A stretch of 64,000 nt of DNA from Synechococcus sp. UW105 (GTDB lineage: Bacteria > Cyanobacteriota > Cyanobacteriia > PCC-6307 > Cyanobiaceae). The DNA lies in the NCBI RefSeq assembly GCF_900473935.1, contig NZ_UCNN01000001.1:25614-89613 (forward strand). The letters run 5' to 3'. Shown here in pieces: positions 54,286 through 62,235 of the stretch. Under the pieces are notes generated by a model. That model saw only the letters and a program-made list of their open reading frames with translations, did not search any database and was not told the origin of the DNA. How positions within the stretch are numbered: the stretch's first letter is position 1; each line of letters starts with the position of its first letter. The position numbers and the translations under genes are program-made.

Positions 54286-54322
54286 AAAAAGCCCCTGCAG
54301 CCTCTGCAATCGCAAGGGCTTT
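54286..54322 (-). terminator. Rho-independent terminator of the beta-barrel protein gene
   Basis: AAAGCCC (54288-54294) pairs with GGGCTTT (54316-54322). On the minus strand the hairpin is followed by UUUUUAUUUC. It lies 46 bp beyond the stop at 54368. Confidence 0.7.
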
Positions 54323-54367
54323 GGGAAGGGACGTCGGACGGCCTGTAGAACAACGGGTTGTGCACCC

Positions 54368-55456
54368 CTATCTCACGTGCCAATTAGTCTCTGTCCCACC
54401 CATCCAAGTATTCTTTGTAGTGCGAGTGCAGTATTTCAACGGACTGCTGAATTGTTCACAAGTGTAATGTCCACCCAAGGGAGTTCTGCTTTTGCCTTTT
54501 GGTCCTTTTGCAAGTTCGTTATCATCCTTGTTGTCGTGCACCCGTACATTCCTGTTCTTGGGTGATGCTGTTAACGCATTAATTGTTGGATTCTCCCACT
54601 TTTTCTTCTTAGCTGTTGTTGTACTTGGCCCGCCAAGACGAACCTGTAGATCAGTTGAAACGCGGGTATCAAATGCCTCGTCGTAGGAGATATTGACTCC
54701 TGCTGTTAAGCCACTGCTGATCTCATAAGCGAGGCGACCACGCACGCCTGAACCATCGACGTCTTCTTGATCGCGGTGTTGGTAGTAGTAACCAGCAGAG
54801 GCATGAAGTTGTGGTCTAATGAAATAGCCAACATCGAGGCCGTAGGTGTTCAGTGCACCAGCGTCATAGTGACTATTTAGTTTTTGCTCAACATCCCCGA
54901 AGGGGATCAGCCCATAGCCATTGAAGGTCCAGCTGTTGGAGACCGCTTCTGCATTGACGGCGATCTGGTTGAAAAAGATCGTTTGCTTATCAAAAACTGG
55001 GATGTTGGTATCGGCGTTGCCTGATTTGATGGTGCGGGTGTCATAACCAGCGTTCAGCCCGTACATCCAGCTGCGGTCATCGTTGAGCCAGCGGTAGCCC
55101 AGGCGTGTGGAGGTGGAGAAGCCACCATCCACATCGGTGTTGATGATGCTGCTGTAGCCCTCACGGTCAGCAAAGTTGACGTTGACGAGTGCATCGAGGA
55201 ACCAGACGCTGTTTTCACCAACCGACAGTGGAAGGAAGCCGCCAATGCCGGTTTGGTTGGGTGTGCTTGCCCCTTGCAGTGCGCCTTGAAACCCAATGGT
55301 GGGTTTGACCACATCAGCGAGGGTGATGCTCATCACGCCACCGAGATCCTCAGCACTGCCGTTGTCCTGAGCAGTCGCTGGCAGGAGAGGGGCGTTGGCG
55401 AGGATGAGTGCAGTGGCACCACCAAGCGAGAGCGACAAGCGGATGGAACGCTGCAT
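54368..55456 (-). CDS. Inverse-autotransporter-type outer membrane beta-barrel protein, short
   Basis: This 362-residue protein has a Sec signal (LSLSLGGATALILANAPLLPATA) and then alternating amphipathic strands with aromatic ends, such as GLNAGYDTRTIKSGN, WTFNGYGLIPFGD, LDVGYFIRPQLHASAGYYYQH and LTAGVNISYDEAFDTRVSTDLQVRLGG, resembling the intimin/invasin (PF11924) barrel. The C-terminal 90 residues switch to a Lys/Asn/Thr-rich tail with three Cys (YTCEQF, KYCTRT), instead of the passenger domain normally found. It is either a small porin-like variant or a remnant. The ATG at 55456 follows an in-frame TTG. Confidence 0.75.
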   Translation of the reverse strand: MQRSIRLSLSLGGATALILANAPLLPATAQDNGSAEDLGGVMSITLADVVKPTIGFQGALQGASTPNQTGIGGFLPLSVGENSVWFLDALVNVNFADREGYSSIINTDVDGGFSTSTRLGYRWLNDDRSWMYGLNAGYDTRTIKSGNADTNIPVFDKQTIFFNQIAVNAEAVSNSWTFNGYGLIPFGDVEQKLNSHYDAGALNTYGLDVGYFIRPQLHASAGYYYQHRDQEDVDGSGVRGRLAYEISSGLTAGVNISYDEAFDTRVSTDLQVRLGGPSTTTAKKKKWENPTINALTASPKNRNVRVHDNKDDNELAKGPKGKSRTPLGGHYTCEQFSSPLKYCTRTTKNTWMGGTETNWHVR

Positions 55457-55783
55457 CAAACAACCTTGAGTGGTCAGATGATGCCGTCGATGTTGTGGGT
55501 CATCGCACAGGGTTGTTACACAGCTTCAAGCGCCTAGCCCACTTGCTTCTGCCTGTGGTTGCAGCCCACCACCGTGGATGATGGGTGCGTGTGTCGCGGG
55601 TCATGGGTCAGGAGTGACTGCCTGAGTGTTCCCCGCTCTGCTCGATTGGGGCATGACGCAATTTCTGCATCAAATCGAGAGATCTTCGAGCAGTCCCGCC
55701 ACTCCAAGAGCGGTCGCCTCGATGTTCATGGCACCCTCCAAGGCTTTGCAGGCCGCGGCCATTACGGAAGGAAGCTCACGCCC
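55457..55783. other. Non-coding region next to the island boundary
   Basis: Overlapping frames on both strands (for example 55559-55930 plus, 55626-56006 plus, 55670-55924 minus) are mutually exclusive and none looks like a known protein. The sequence upstream of the tmRNA-like repeat may be decayed island or tmRNA sequence. Confidence 0.5.
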
Positions 55784-55887
55784 TATCACCCAAGTGACCC
55801 ATGGGGGCTGGAAGGCCCCCTCAAATATTGCAAATACTGGGATCTGCGAAGTGGACACGGAGGCCTCAAGCAGCCTTGCACGCAAAT
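55784..55887. repeat. Putative island attachment repeat, copy B, a degenerate tmRNA 3' end
   Basis: Bases 55784-55819 match the tmRNA 3' end at 50259-50294 in 32 of 36 positions, with compensatory changes in the terminator stem. TTGCACGCAAAT recurs at 55876-55887. This copy is not preceded by a complete tmRNA, so it is a remnant, as expected for an integration boundary. Confidence 0.65.
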
Positions 55888-56176
55888 CAGCACTCAAACC
55901 TCTCCCAGCCGTTCTCGACGGCATGGCTAAGGCAGAGGCGCTTGCCTTTGCCTCCCGTCTGTTTGGTGCCGCGAAAGCGGGCGGAGCCGTCTGGGGCGCT
56001 GCCTAGGTTCCTGATGTGTCACCTTCCAATAGCCCTGCAGTAGACCAGGCAGCTAGGAGGCCCTTGCGCTGTTGGGCAGGATGCAGGCCCTTGAATAGCA
56101 ATTACAGGCCATGCAGACGCAACCCACACCAGCTACACAGTTCCTATCTGGCTTCTGAAGCGCAAGAGGTAATCAA

Positions 56177-56371
56177 ATGGATCTCCTGCTAGCAATTGGC
56201 ATTCCCGCATTGCTGTTAATAGTCGGGACTCTTCTTCTCTCCAATGGCAGCAAGGAATTGAGAGAGAGTCTTTTTCGTTTTGAGATGAGTGGTACGTCAT
56301 CTCAGATCTGGACATTCGGGATCCTCTTTATGTCTACAGCCTCAGTCATCATTTATTTCTTTAACAAGTAA
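56177..56371 (+). CDS. Small two-helix membrane protein
   Basis: This 64-residue protein has two strongly hydrophobic helices (LLLAIGIPALLLIVGTLLLS and IWTFGILFMSTASVIIYFF) joined by a short polar loop with ELRESLFRFEMSG. AAGAGGT lies about seven bases before the ATG, a good ribosome-binding site. There is no family recognition. Its low-GC codon use marks it as accessory. Confidence 0.55.
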   Translation: MDLLLAIGIPALLLIVGTLLLSNGSKELRESLFRFEMSGTSSQIWTFGILFMSTASVIIYFFNK

Positions 56372-56628
56372 GCAGCGCATTACCAAAAGCCCCAACTTGC
56401 ACCTGAGCAACACAGCAAATGTGATTCCCAGACTTTCCCGTATCCAACAACTCTGAAGTTCCAATAGGAAAAACAGGAGTTATTGGCTAGCGCTGCCCTG
56501 GCAGCACCCATTCATACAGCTGCTGCTGAGCGGCCCGGGGGCTAACCTTTTTGACTCTGCGATTCCGCTCAGGCAGTGCACTCTTGACAGCAACGGTTTA
56601 CTAGAGCTGTCACTTCAACCCTCTATCT

Positions 56629-56892
56629 GTGTTGAACGCTCTTGGCTCATTGTTGAAGTGGCTATTCCTCAAAAAACCTGATCAGCCGACATTTGTCGAA
56701 AGTAAGCCAACGCTGAAAGAACGGACTCAGCAAGCGCTGCAGTCCGATCAAGCGTCCGCCATTCATAAAGGCCCCCGAGGTGGCTTTTATCGAATCGATG
56801 CCAAAGGGAGGAAGGTGTACCTCAAGGCGGCGGAACAGCCAAAGCAAGGCAAGCCGCGTCGAGCCAAGCGGCGACGTTCTCAAGCGGCATAA
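56629..56892 (+). CDS. Small basic protein with PBCV basic-adaptor-like segment
   Basis: This 87-residue protein starts at GTG 56629 (MLNALGSLLKWLFL) and contains a Gly/basic motif, HKGPRGGFYRIDAKGRKVYL (residues about 48-67), like the short PBCV-specific basic adaptor domain (GPRGGxYxxxxGxKxYv) of chlorovirus and phage proteins. The C-terminal end is Lys/Arg-rich (GKPRRAKRRRSQ). The role is unknown; nucleic-acid or protein binding through the basic tail is likely. It stands alone, with no phage genes around it. Confidence 0.6.
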   Translation: MLNALGSLLKWLFLKKPDQPTFVESKPTLKERTQQALQSDQASAIHKGPRGGFYRIDAKGRKVYLKAAEQPKQGKPRRAKRRRSQAA

Positions 56893-57160
56893 GCAGTGTT
56901 GCCGAAAGACCTGGAATGCAAAGGAAAGCCGTCAATAACTGAGGGCTTTCCTTGCTACGACGAACCACAAGTTCGCTGTAAGGCTGCCTTCTTAGTGTGG
57001 TCAATACACCTGTACTTGTAGGGAGTTGACCAGTTCTGTGCGTGCCGAAACGACTGCTCCCTTTGGCAGCGGATGTTGTTCTGAACTCGCTTCACAGGGC
57101 AGCTGCACTTCAATCGCCAATGACCATCACCACCTGGCCGCACACCGCAGCTGCCCAATA
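56893..57160. other. Intergenic region before the double-glycine peptide gene
   Basis: Several short frames on both strands overlap here and none is convincing. This stretch has no conserved feature I can identify. Confidence 0.5.
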
Positions 57161-57187
57161 CAAAACCCTGCTCAAGAAAGCAGGGTT
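57161..57187 (-). terminator. Rho-independent terminator of the 57.2-57.5 kb peptide gene
   Basis: AACCCTGCT (57164-57172), loop CAAGAA and AGCAGGGTT (57179-57187) form a perfect 9-bp stem. On the minus strand it is followed by UUUUGUAUU, so it fits the gene ending at 57208. A second perfect 8-bp inverted repeat, GACACCAG/CTGGTGTC, spans 57219-57242 inside the gene's 3' end. Confidence 0.65.
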
Positions 57188-57207
57188 GTCGTTCAGATTG
57201 AATCTGA

Positions 57208-57501
57208 TCAGTGAAAGACACCAGGGTTGTCACTGGTGTCACCACCAGGGGGCATCCAGACACCGTCACCCCCAAAGATGTCGCTCACTGGCGTATGAAA
57301 TCTCTCAGGGAGTTTGCCTGTTCTCTGCGTTTCTTCAATTTCCTTGGCACCTTTATACACGGCTACGGCAAATTGAGTGAAAAATCCCCACGGAGTCAAT
57401 TTGTCGCCTCCTGAGCATGCGCTGAGCGTGTCGATGCTTAATTCTTGATCGACATCAGCATGAATGGAATGCAGTTGTGTTGTGACTGGGCGTTTGATCA
57501 T
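57208..57501 (-). CDS. Candidate double-glycine-leader peptide (bacteriocin-like)
   Basis: This 97-residue frame starts MIKRPVTTQL and reaches ELSIDTLSACSGG at about residues 20-32. That is the pattern of a bacteriocin-type leader (E-L-S-x-x-x-L-x-x-x-S-G-G) cut after the second Gly by a peptidase-domain ABC exporter. The mature part (about 65 residues) contains a hydrophobic helix, WGFFTQFAVAVYKG, and ends with a Gly/Pro-rich tail. An ABC exporter or immunity gene is not recognised nearby. A perfect CRP-type palindrome is centred about 106 bp upstream of the ATG. Function as a bacteriocin is inference; the frame could also be read from 57591. Confidence 0.55.
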   Translation of the reverse strand: MIKRPVTTQLHSIHADVDQELSIDTLSACSGGDKLTPWGFFTQFAVAVYKGAKEIEETQRTGKLPERFHTPVSDIFGGDGVWMPPGGDTSDNPGVFH

Positions 57502-57598
57502 GGTGGTGGTGCGAAGTGAGTCGAGGAGGTCAGCCCTCCCGCCTCGCAGACCATCGCCTTGATCGCCACAGACTTCGTTGACCTGGCTCAATGTCTGC

Positions 57599-57614
57599 TG
57601 TGACCTTGGTCACA
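57599..57614. promoter_or_regulatory. Perfect CRP-type palindrome TGTGA-N6-TCACA upstream of the double-glycine peptide
   Basis: TGTGACCTTGGTCACA is an exact 16-bp palindrome matching the CRP consensus TGTGA-N6-TCACA. It is 98 bp upstream of the peptide ATG at 57501. A second perfect site with a different spacer occurs at 63832-63847. Confidence 0.7.
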
Positions 57615-57707
57615 CAGGTTGGGGTCGCTGCCGAGACGGCTTGTCCAGGCATGAGTGCATTACAACAAGGATGTTGCCGCGCATCCATTTTGTCTATTCA
57701 GCATTAC

Positions 57708-58247
57708 TCACTTGATGTGTTTGCACACTGCATCATGCACTGCGGATCCATAAGTGTTCGGCATGACTGGATTCATCTCCATTGATTTGGTCGAGGCATT
57801 GCCGCTAATCACGTAGTAGTACTTGTTCACTATTCGTATTTTTGGGAATTGAATCTCTGCCCCGTCTATGGTGTAAATTCCATTGTTGCTCGTGGTTTCA
57901 GGTTCTATTCTTGTGAAAAGAGTGTGGCCACTTGTGTTTGCAGAGCAATTGAATCTCTCGATCAAAATGTAGTAGTTGAAGCTGCCCTTTGGCTCGAATG
58001 AGAGTTGAACCCTTTTCAGTTTTTCGATGGTCACAATGCTGCCACTCCTGCTTGCTCTGCGAATGTATCTTGCTTCTCCGGGTTTTCTATTCCTGAATTG
58101 TGGGTACCAAGGCAGTATTCCCCACTCTCCCTGCCAGCCGCCAATCGTAGGTGGTAAAATGATTGTTTGGGGGATGATTTCTGCATTGCTCGCAGTTGCC
58201 ACAAATAAAGACGCTGTCATCGCAATGGCAGCAGCAATCTTTTTCAT
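57708..58247 (-). CDS. Secreted protein of unknown function
   Basis: The 179-residue protein has a clear Sec signal peptide (MKKIAAAIAMTASLFVATAS, cleavage near ASNA). The mature part begins with a Trp/Pro-rich stretch, GGWQGEWGILPWYPQF, and contains strands with FNYYILIERFNCS and IRIVNKYYYVISG. The single pair of cysteines (FNCSA near the middle and VCKHIK at the end) could form a disulfide. No family recognised. AT-rich codon use and location mark it as accessory. Confidence 0.72.
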   Translation of the reverse strand: MKKIAAAIAMTASLFVATASNAEIIPQTIILPPTIGGWQGEWGILPWYPQFRNRKPGEARYIRRASRSGSIVTIEKLKRVQLSFEPKGSFNYYILIERFNCSANTSGHTLFTRIEPETTSNNGIYTIDGAEIQFPKIRIVNKYYYVISGNASTKSMEMNPVMPNTYGSAVHDAVCKHIK

Positions 58248-58798
58248 CAAGCGTTGATATTTGCTGCCACTCTACGTTTCTTTGCTCTCATTGCGCATCT
58301 TCGATTTGAGCCAAAGCGTCATGGACGCATCACTGGTGGGCGCAGCTCCTTGGGCCATCGCTCCTCCGCCTGGAGGCCCCGCCGTTGATGGAAGTGATGG
58401 TTGTTGCCCGTTGGTGGCATGGTCTTGTGTGCCGCCGGAGCCTAGTCATATGCACCGGGTTGTCGACGACCTCAATGGCAAAACCATCTCGGTTGACTTG
58501 AAGCGCGCTAAGGGGTTCTGGTGATGGCTCGTCTCCGCCGGGGCTATGCCTTTGCTTTTCCCGGTGCAGGTGATTCCGCTGGCCGACCTTTTGCGTCGTG
58601 AGCGCCGATTCCTTTGGTGGTCGCAGTGGTCAATGTCAGTGCGTAGTGGTCTGCAGCTGGGAAAAGGCAGCGATGCAAGAATATAGTCGCGCTTCGGCCT
58701 GGTTTGTGGTCAGTATGTTGTTTCCAGAATTGGCAACTTAAAGGATTGCCAGTGGCCAGAGGAGCGATATGTTTGGATGGTCAATATCTATTGAAACG
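58248..58798. other. 550-bp region without a supported gene
   Basis: The frame 58261-58524 (plus, 87 residues, Pro/Gly-rich) has no signal, domain or strong start, and the other frames are shorter. A promoter for the cyAbrB gene at 58799 is expected here. Confidence 0.5.
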
Positions 58799-59176
58799 AT
58801 GCTCACCGGCTCCGACCTCCTCTCCAAAGTCAAAGAACTCGGGGACGTCTCCAAGAGTGACCTGGCAACGGCTTGTGGTTACGTTTCTGACAAAAAGGAC
58901 GGCGGTCAGCGAGTCAACTTCACCGCTTTCTACGAAGCTCTTTTGAATGCCAAGGGTATTGACCTGGGTGGTGGTACTGCAGGCATTGGTAAAGGTGGAC
59001 GCAAGTTGTCCTACGTCGCCAAGGTGCAGGGCAATGGCAACCTTCTGATTGGCAAGGCATACACAGCAATGCTCGACCTTCAGGTTGGAGATGAGTTTGA
59101 AATCAAGCTGGGTCGCAAGCAAATCCGCCTCGTTCCCGTTGGTGGTTCAGACGAAGAAGATGGTGGTGAAGACTGA
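58799..59176 (+). CDS. cyAbrB-type transcriptional regulator
   Basis: This 125-residue AbrB-like regulator is typical of cyanobacteria. The N-terminal half has MLTGSDLLSKVKELGDVSKSDLATACGYVS, the C-terminal half GRKLSYVAKVQGNGNLLIGKAYTAMLDLQVGDEFEIKLGRKQIRLVPVG, which holds the DNA-binding AbrB beta-alpha-beta fold. Such proteins control nitrogen and carbon metabolism genes and stress responses. The start is the ATG at 58799; upstream in-frame ATG at 58769 gives an extension outside the family pattern. A terminator follows directly. Confidence 0.9.
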   Translation: MLTGSDLLSKVKELGDVSKSDLATACGYVSDKKDGGQRVNFTAFYEALLNAKGIDLGGGTAGIGKGGRKLSYVAKVQGNGNLLIGKAYTAMLDLQVGDEFEIKLGRKQIRLVPVGGSDEEDGGED

Positions 59177-59204
59177 ATCACTGCCTAGGTCTTAGTGGGT
59201 CATA

Positions 59205-59232
59205 GGGAGGGGCTTCACAGTCCCTCCTTTTT
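59205..59232 (+). terminator. Rho-independent terminator of the cyAbrB gene
   Basis: GGAGGG (59206-59211) pairs with CCCTCC (59222-59227), followed by TTTTT. It starts 29 bp after the cyAbrB stop. Confidence 0.8.
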
Positions 59233-59374
59233 ATTGCTATTCGCAACCATCACCCGAGCTACCTTTCTTGATTGAAATGGTATGTCTGGCTAAGCCTTCA
59301 TTCAGACCAGAGCCGTTGCGGCAATCCTGCAATCCCTTAGATCACCACTTCAGAAGATAGACCGGGTGGTGTGG

Positions 59375-60115
59375 TCATTCTCTGGCTTCCAGACGGATTC
59401 GAGCATCGGCCTGTATCCGTCGAATGGCGGCTTTCACAGGTAGAACGCCAGCAACGACATTTATCAGTACGACGAGTAATCCCACAATGGATCGAATCCA
59501 TAGCTGAACCCAGAGTTCATTTGTCAGCGTGGGCTCATTGATAATCTGCTCTGCATCTAAGGGCAGCAGAAAATGGAAAAGCACCAAGATTCCTGCAGAG
59601 GCCAGCAGCACAACAAAGCGAGCTAAAAAATCCCACAGCAGGGGTGTGATCGTGCGCCGAGTGATGGCGTAATAGATGCCTGCAAACGGCAGAAAGCAAT
59701 GGGCGATGGACCAAGGCCAGGCACGGTCCTGCAGCCGGTTCTCCAGAGCCAGCTGACGGGCCGATTGCTGAGCATCCCTTCGGCTGAATCGCTTCAGCTC
59801 ACGGCCGTCTGCACGAATGGATCGGATCGACTCAAAGACCACACCCAAGACCAGCAGATTGATCCCAAGCTGAAGGATGGGATCCAGCCGCCAACCCTGG
59901 AAAAAGAGAATGCCACCCACTAACGGCAGGGCGATGTTGCGCCCAGCCAAATTGATCAGAAACAGTCCGAAACCAAGCCCCCGAACGGGACCACGCGCTT
60001 GGCCCCTCCGCATCAGAGCATCAAAGCGTCGCAACGACACAAAAAGAGCAGGAATCCAGAGCGCCAGCAAAAGGAGACCTGAGTACGCAGCCCAGTTCAG
60101 ACCCGCATACATCAT
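59375..60115 (-). CDS. Ycf66-like membrane protein, second copy
   Basis: The 246-residue integral membrane protein has a Ycf66-like core, GGILFFQGWRLDPILQLGINLLVLGVVFESIRSIR, matching the domain in ycf66 at 38 kb (GGILLTQSWRLDPILQFGVFLLSASTGFFAFESVR). It adds a second half with two more hydrophobic helices (IVGLLVVLINVVAGVLPV). Total of about six predicted helices. It is not next to psbX. Start at ATG 60115 (MMYAGLNWAAY) is preferred over the upstream frame start at 60190. Function unknown. Confidence 0.72.
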   Translation of the reverse strand: MMYAGLNWAAYSGLLLLALWIPALFVSLRRFDALMRRGQARGPVRGLGFGLFLINLAGRNIALPLVGGILFFQGWRLDPILQLGINLLVLGVVFESIRSIRADGRELKRFSRRDAQQSARQLALENRLQDRAWPWSIAHCFLPFAGIYYAITRRTITPLLWDFLARFVVLLASAGILVLFHFLLPLDAEQIINEPTLTNELWVQLWIRSIVGLLVVLINVVAGVLPVKAAIRRIQADARIRLEARE

Positions 60116-60766
60116 TGGGAGCTCTGTAGGTTCGACATTGTTCCGCAAGCGTTCATGAGCGTCGACTCTCTCGCAATGCAGATGATTCACTTTCCCATCG
60201 CGACGTTTCGATAGAAACGGTGAAACCCTGTCGCGGTGAGCTGGTCCTGTCTTCCGGCGTCTTGAGGTGTCGCATCTACCCGCAATCCTGAAGCTGCAGG
60301 ATTGCCGCTTGCGTCAACCGATGGATCGCTTATTCATAGAGCTAACTTGACTTCGTTTGTATTGAGCATGAAGTTCTCTTTTTCGGTCATGTCGTGACGG
60401 CTTGGCAGTGGCAAAGAGTTGGGCCTTTTGATCACGGAATAGTGCATTGGCTATCACTTCCATGGGTCAGGATATGTGAATGAAAGGTTCGTGATCTCAG
60501 TTGATTGGTCATTGAGTTGGCATGACAATGCCTGGTGACCGACCGAGCACGACAGAGTGGTTGGCCAGCCTGATTACGGCTCGCTCATTGATTTGAATGC
60601 ACCCATCCACGCTTGAGTGACGATGTTGCAGTGGCCATGACGTCCCTTTGTGCAGTGCGTGCATCACGAAACTGCCAGCACTGACGGCGTTTTTCTGTTT
60701 CCTGATCAGGCCTAGACAGGGCTTGTTGGCGATGGCTAGAGATGTAGGTGCCAAAACTCTTAGGCG
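60116..60766. other. 650-bp region without a supported gene
   Basis: Between the Ycf66-like gene and the TPR gene, I see only short mixed frames (for example 60509-60826 minus, which overlaps the TPR start). It contains the promoters of both flanking genes, which are divergent. Confidence 0.5.
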
Positions 60767-61489
60767 ATGACTCGCTCTACCGCCGCTCTGGCTGCTGCAC
60801 TTTCCCTGCTTCTGCCACTGGGGCAACCGCTCTTGCTGGCATCCACTGCTGCTCTGGCGACTGCGGCGCTGGTGTTGTCTCCCGAGGCGGCACAGGCTTT
60901 AGGTGCAGAGGATTATGTTCGCGAAGGAGTTAAGAAGCGAAAAAGCGGTGATTCCCAAGAAGCGATTGCTGATTTCAATCAAGCTCTAGAAATTGATCCG
61001 CAGAATGCCCGTGCCTACTTTGAACGTGGTTTTGCCAAGAGATGGATGGGTGACTATAAGGGCGCAATTGATGATTACAATAAGGCGATAGAGATTGATC
61101 CAGCGAACGCAGTCTTCTTTAATAATCGTGGTTTTGCTAAGCAATTGTTGGTTGGCGAGAAAGGTGCTGACCTGTATTTGCTAACCCAAGAAGCCATTGC
61201 CGATTATACCTCGGCAATATCGATCGATTCGCAATTTGCCCTTGCCTATTCAAACCGTGGCGCGGCTAAGGCTGCTTTGGCTGATTATCAAGGTGCCATA
61301 GATGATTTTTCAAAGATGGTAGCAATTGATCCTCGCAATCCCGTTGCATACAGCAACCGTGGACTTGCGAAGGGGAGGTCTGGTGACGCAGAGGGTGCTT
61401 GCAAAGATTTCATGAGAGCAATCGATTTAGGTGATACATATGCTTTAGCCTTATTCCATGGCAATTGTGATCAAAGTGCTCAAGATTGA
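60767..61489 (+). CDS. Secreted tetratricopeptide-repeat protein
   Basis: The 240-residue protein has a signal peptide (ALAAALSLLLPLGQPLLLASTAALATAAL, cleavage near AQA) followed by at least five TPR repeats, each about 34 residues: GDSQEAIADFNQALEIDPQNARAYFERG, GDYKGAIDDYNKAIEIDPANAVFFNNRG, TQEAIADYTSAISIDSQFALAYSNRG, ADYQGAIDDFSKMVAIDPRNPVAYSNRG and GDAEGACKDFMRAIDLG. TPR proteins in cyanobacteria scaffold photosystem or envelope assembly. Here export suggests a periplasmic or thylakoid-lumen scaffold. No partner is known. Confidence 0.88.
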   Translation: MTRSTAALAAALSLLLPLGQPLLLASTAALATAALVLSPEAAQALGAEDYVREGVKKRKSGDSQEAIADFNQALEIDPQNARAYFERGFAKRWMGDYKGAIDDYNKAIEIDPANAVFFNNRGFAKQLLVGEKGADLYLLTQEAIADYTSAISIDSQFALAYSNRGAAKAALADYQGAIDDFSKMVAIDPRNPVAYSNRGLAKGRSGDAEGACKDFMRAIDLGDTYALALFHGNCDQSAQD

Positions 61490-61812
61490 TCGATGTCAAG
61501 GAAGTTGGGATTGAGTCGATAAGCTTGTTGAGGCCCGGTATTGTTTTGCCGAGATAATCGAGGTTATTTCTAAGGATGTCTCTGTTGATGTCAATCGGGA
61601 TGTTGTAAAGGAGCGGATTGCTGGTCTTGGGGCTGCACGCTTTCTCCGCCTTCGTATCGGCGGCGGTGCCTAGGAAGCAATGGCGATGTGGCCAGCGGCA
61701 AGCGCATGATCATCCCGGCATCCTCAGGCCACTGGCGCTCAGGTTGCCAGCCCAGATGCTTGAGATCGGGATGCGCAGCCAAAGCCGGCCCAATGCCCAC
61801 TTCTGCTGCTGA
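61490..61812. other. Intergenic region after the TPR gene
   Basis: A minus-strand frame from a GTG at 61800 (VGIGPALAAHPDLKHLGW...) of 69 codons has fair composition but no family match, so it is not listed as a gene. The region between is otherwise featureless. Confidence 0.45.
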
Positions 61813-61992
61813 TCAGAAGTTGTCGAAGATTTTTTGCAGGGTGTTCCGCTCGCTCTGAAGTGAATTGGCTCGCATCGGCTTGCCCATCGGTTTGGGCTGT
61901 CTTGGACGATTCAGAAACACTTTGCTGAGCCACCACACCTGGAGGCCGAGAAAAGCGATGGCCAGCAGTCCTAATTCAAGTGCTCCCTGCAT
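61813..61992 (-). CDS. Very small membrane protein, second gene of a tiny operon
   Basis: This 59-residue protein starts MQGALELGLLAIAFLGLQVWWLSKVF and continues with a basic, Gln/Lys-rich tail (RPRQPKPMGKPMRANS). One hydrophobic helix then a cytoplasmic tail is seen. The ATG overlaps the stop of the preceding 42-residue gene (TGATG), which is strong evidence that both are translated. Function unknown. Confidence 0.6.
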   Translation of the reverse strand: MQGALELGLLAIAFLGLQVWWLSKVFLNRPRQPKPMGKPMRANSLQSERNTLQKIFDNF

Positions 61993-62120
61993 CAGTAGTG
62001 CTTCCCTCTGTTCTCAAGAGCATCTCTTTTCCAGCACTCCAATTCTTCAGGTGTATGAAGCGGGGGCGGTTGGGTTTTGTTTGTCAGTCGCTGAAGCAGC
62101 AGCAGGAGCAATCGTTTCAT
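61992..62120 (-). CDS. Very small basic protein, first gene of a tiny operon
   Basis: This 42-residue protein starts MKRLLLLLLQRLTNKTQPPP and ends with HTPEELECWKRDALENRGKH. The C-terminal part is acidic-basic and helical. It ends at a TGA that overlaps the start of the next gene. Short, hence uncertain, but the pair with the downstream gene has an ordered look. Confidence 0.5.
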   Translation of the reverse strand: MKRLLLLLLQRLTNKTQPPPLHTPEELECWKRDALENRGKHY

Positions 62121-62235
62121 GCCAACAGTGTGGCTCTGTCCTGGACCTAGGCGCAGTTTGTGGCCGATTGACTCGGCTCCAAAGAGGAAGGCCGCCCCTC
62201 CCGATGGAGAGACGGCCTAGCTCGCTCGTTTGTGC

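Noticed and set aside
55626..56006. 126-codon plus-strand frame across the tmRNA-like repeat
   Set aside because: It runs through the degenerate att-like copy and overlaps alternative frames on both strands, so I treat it as accidental.
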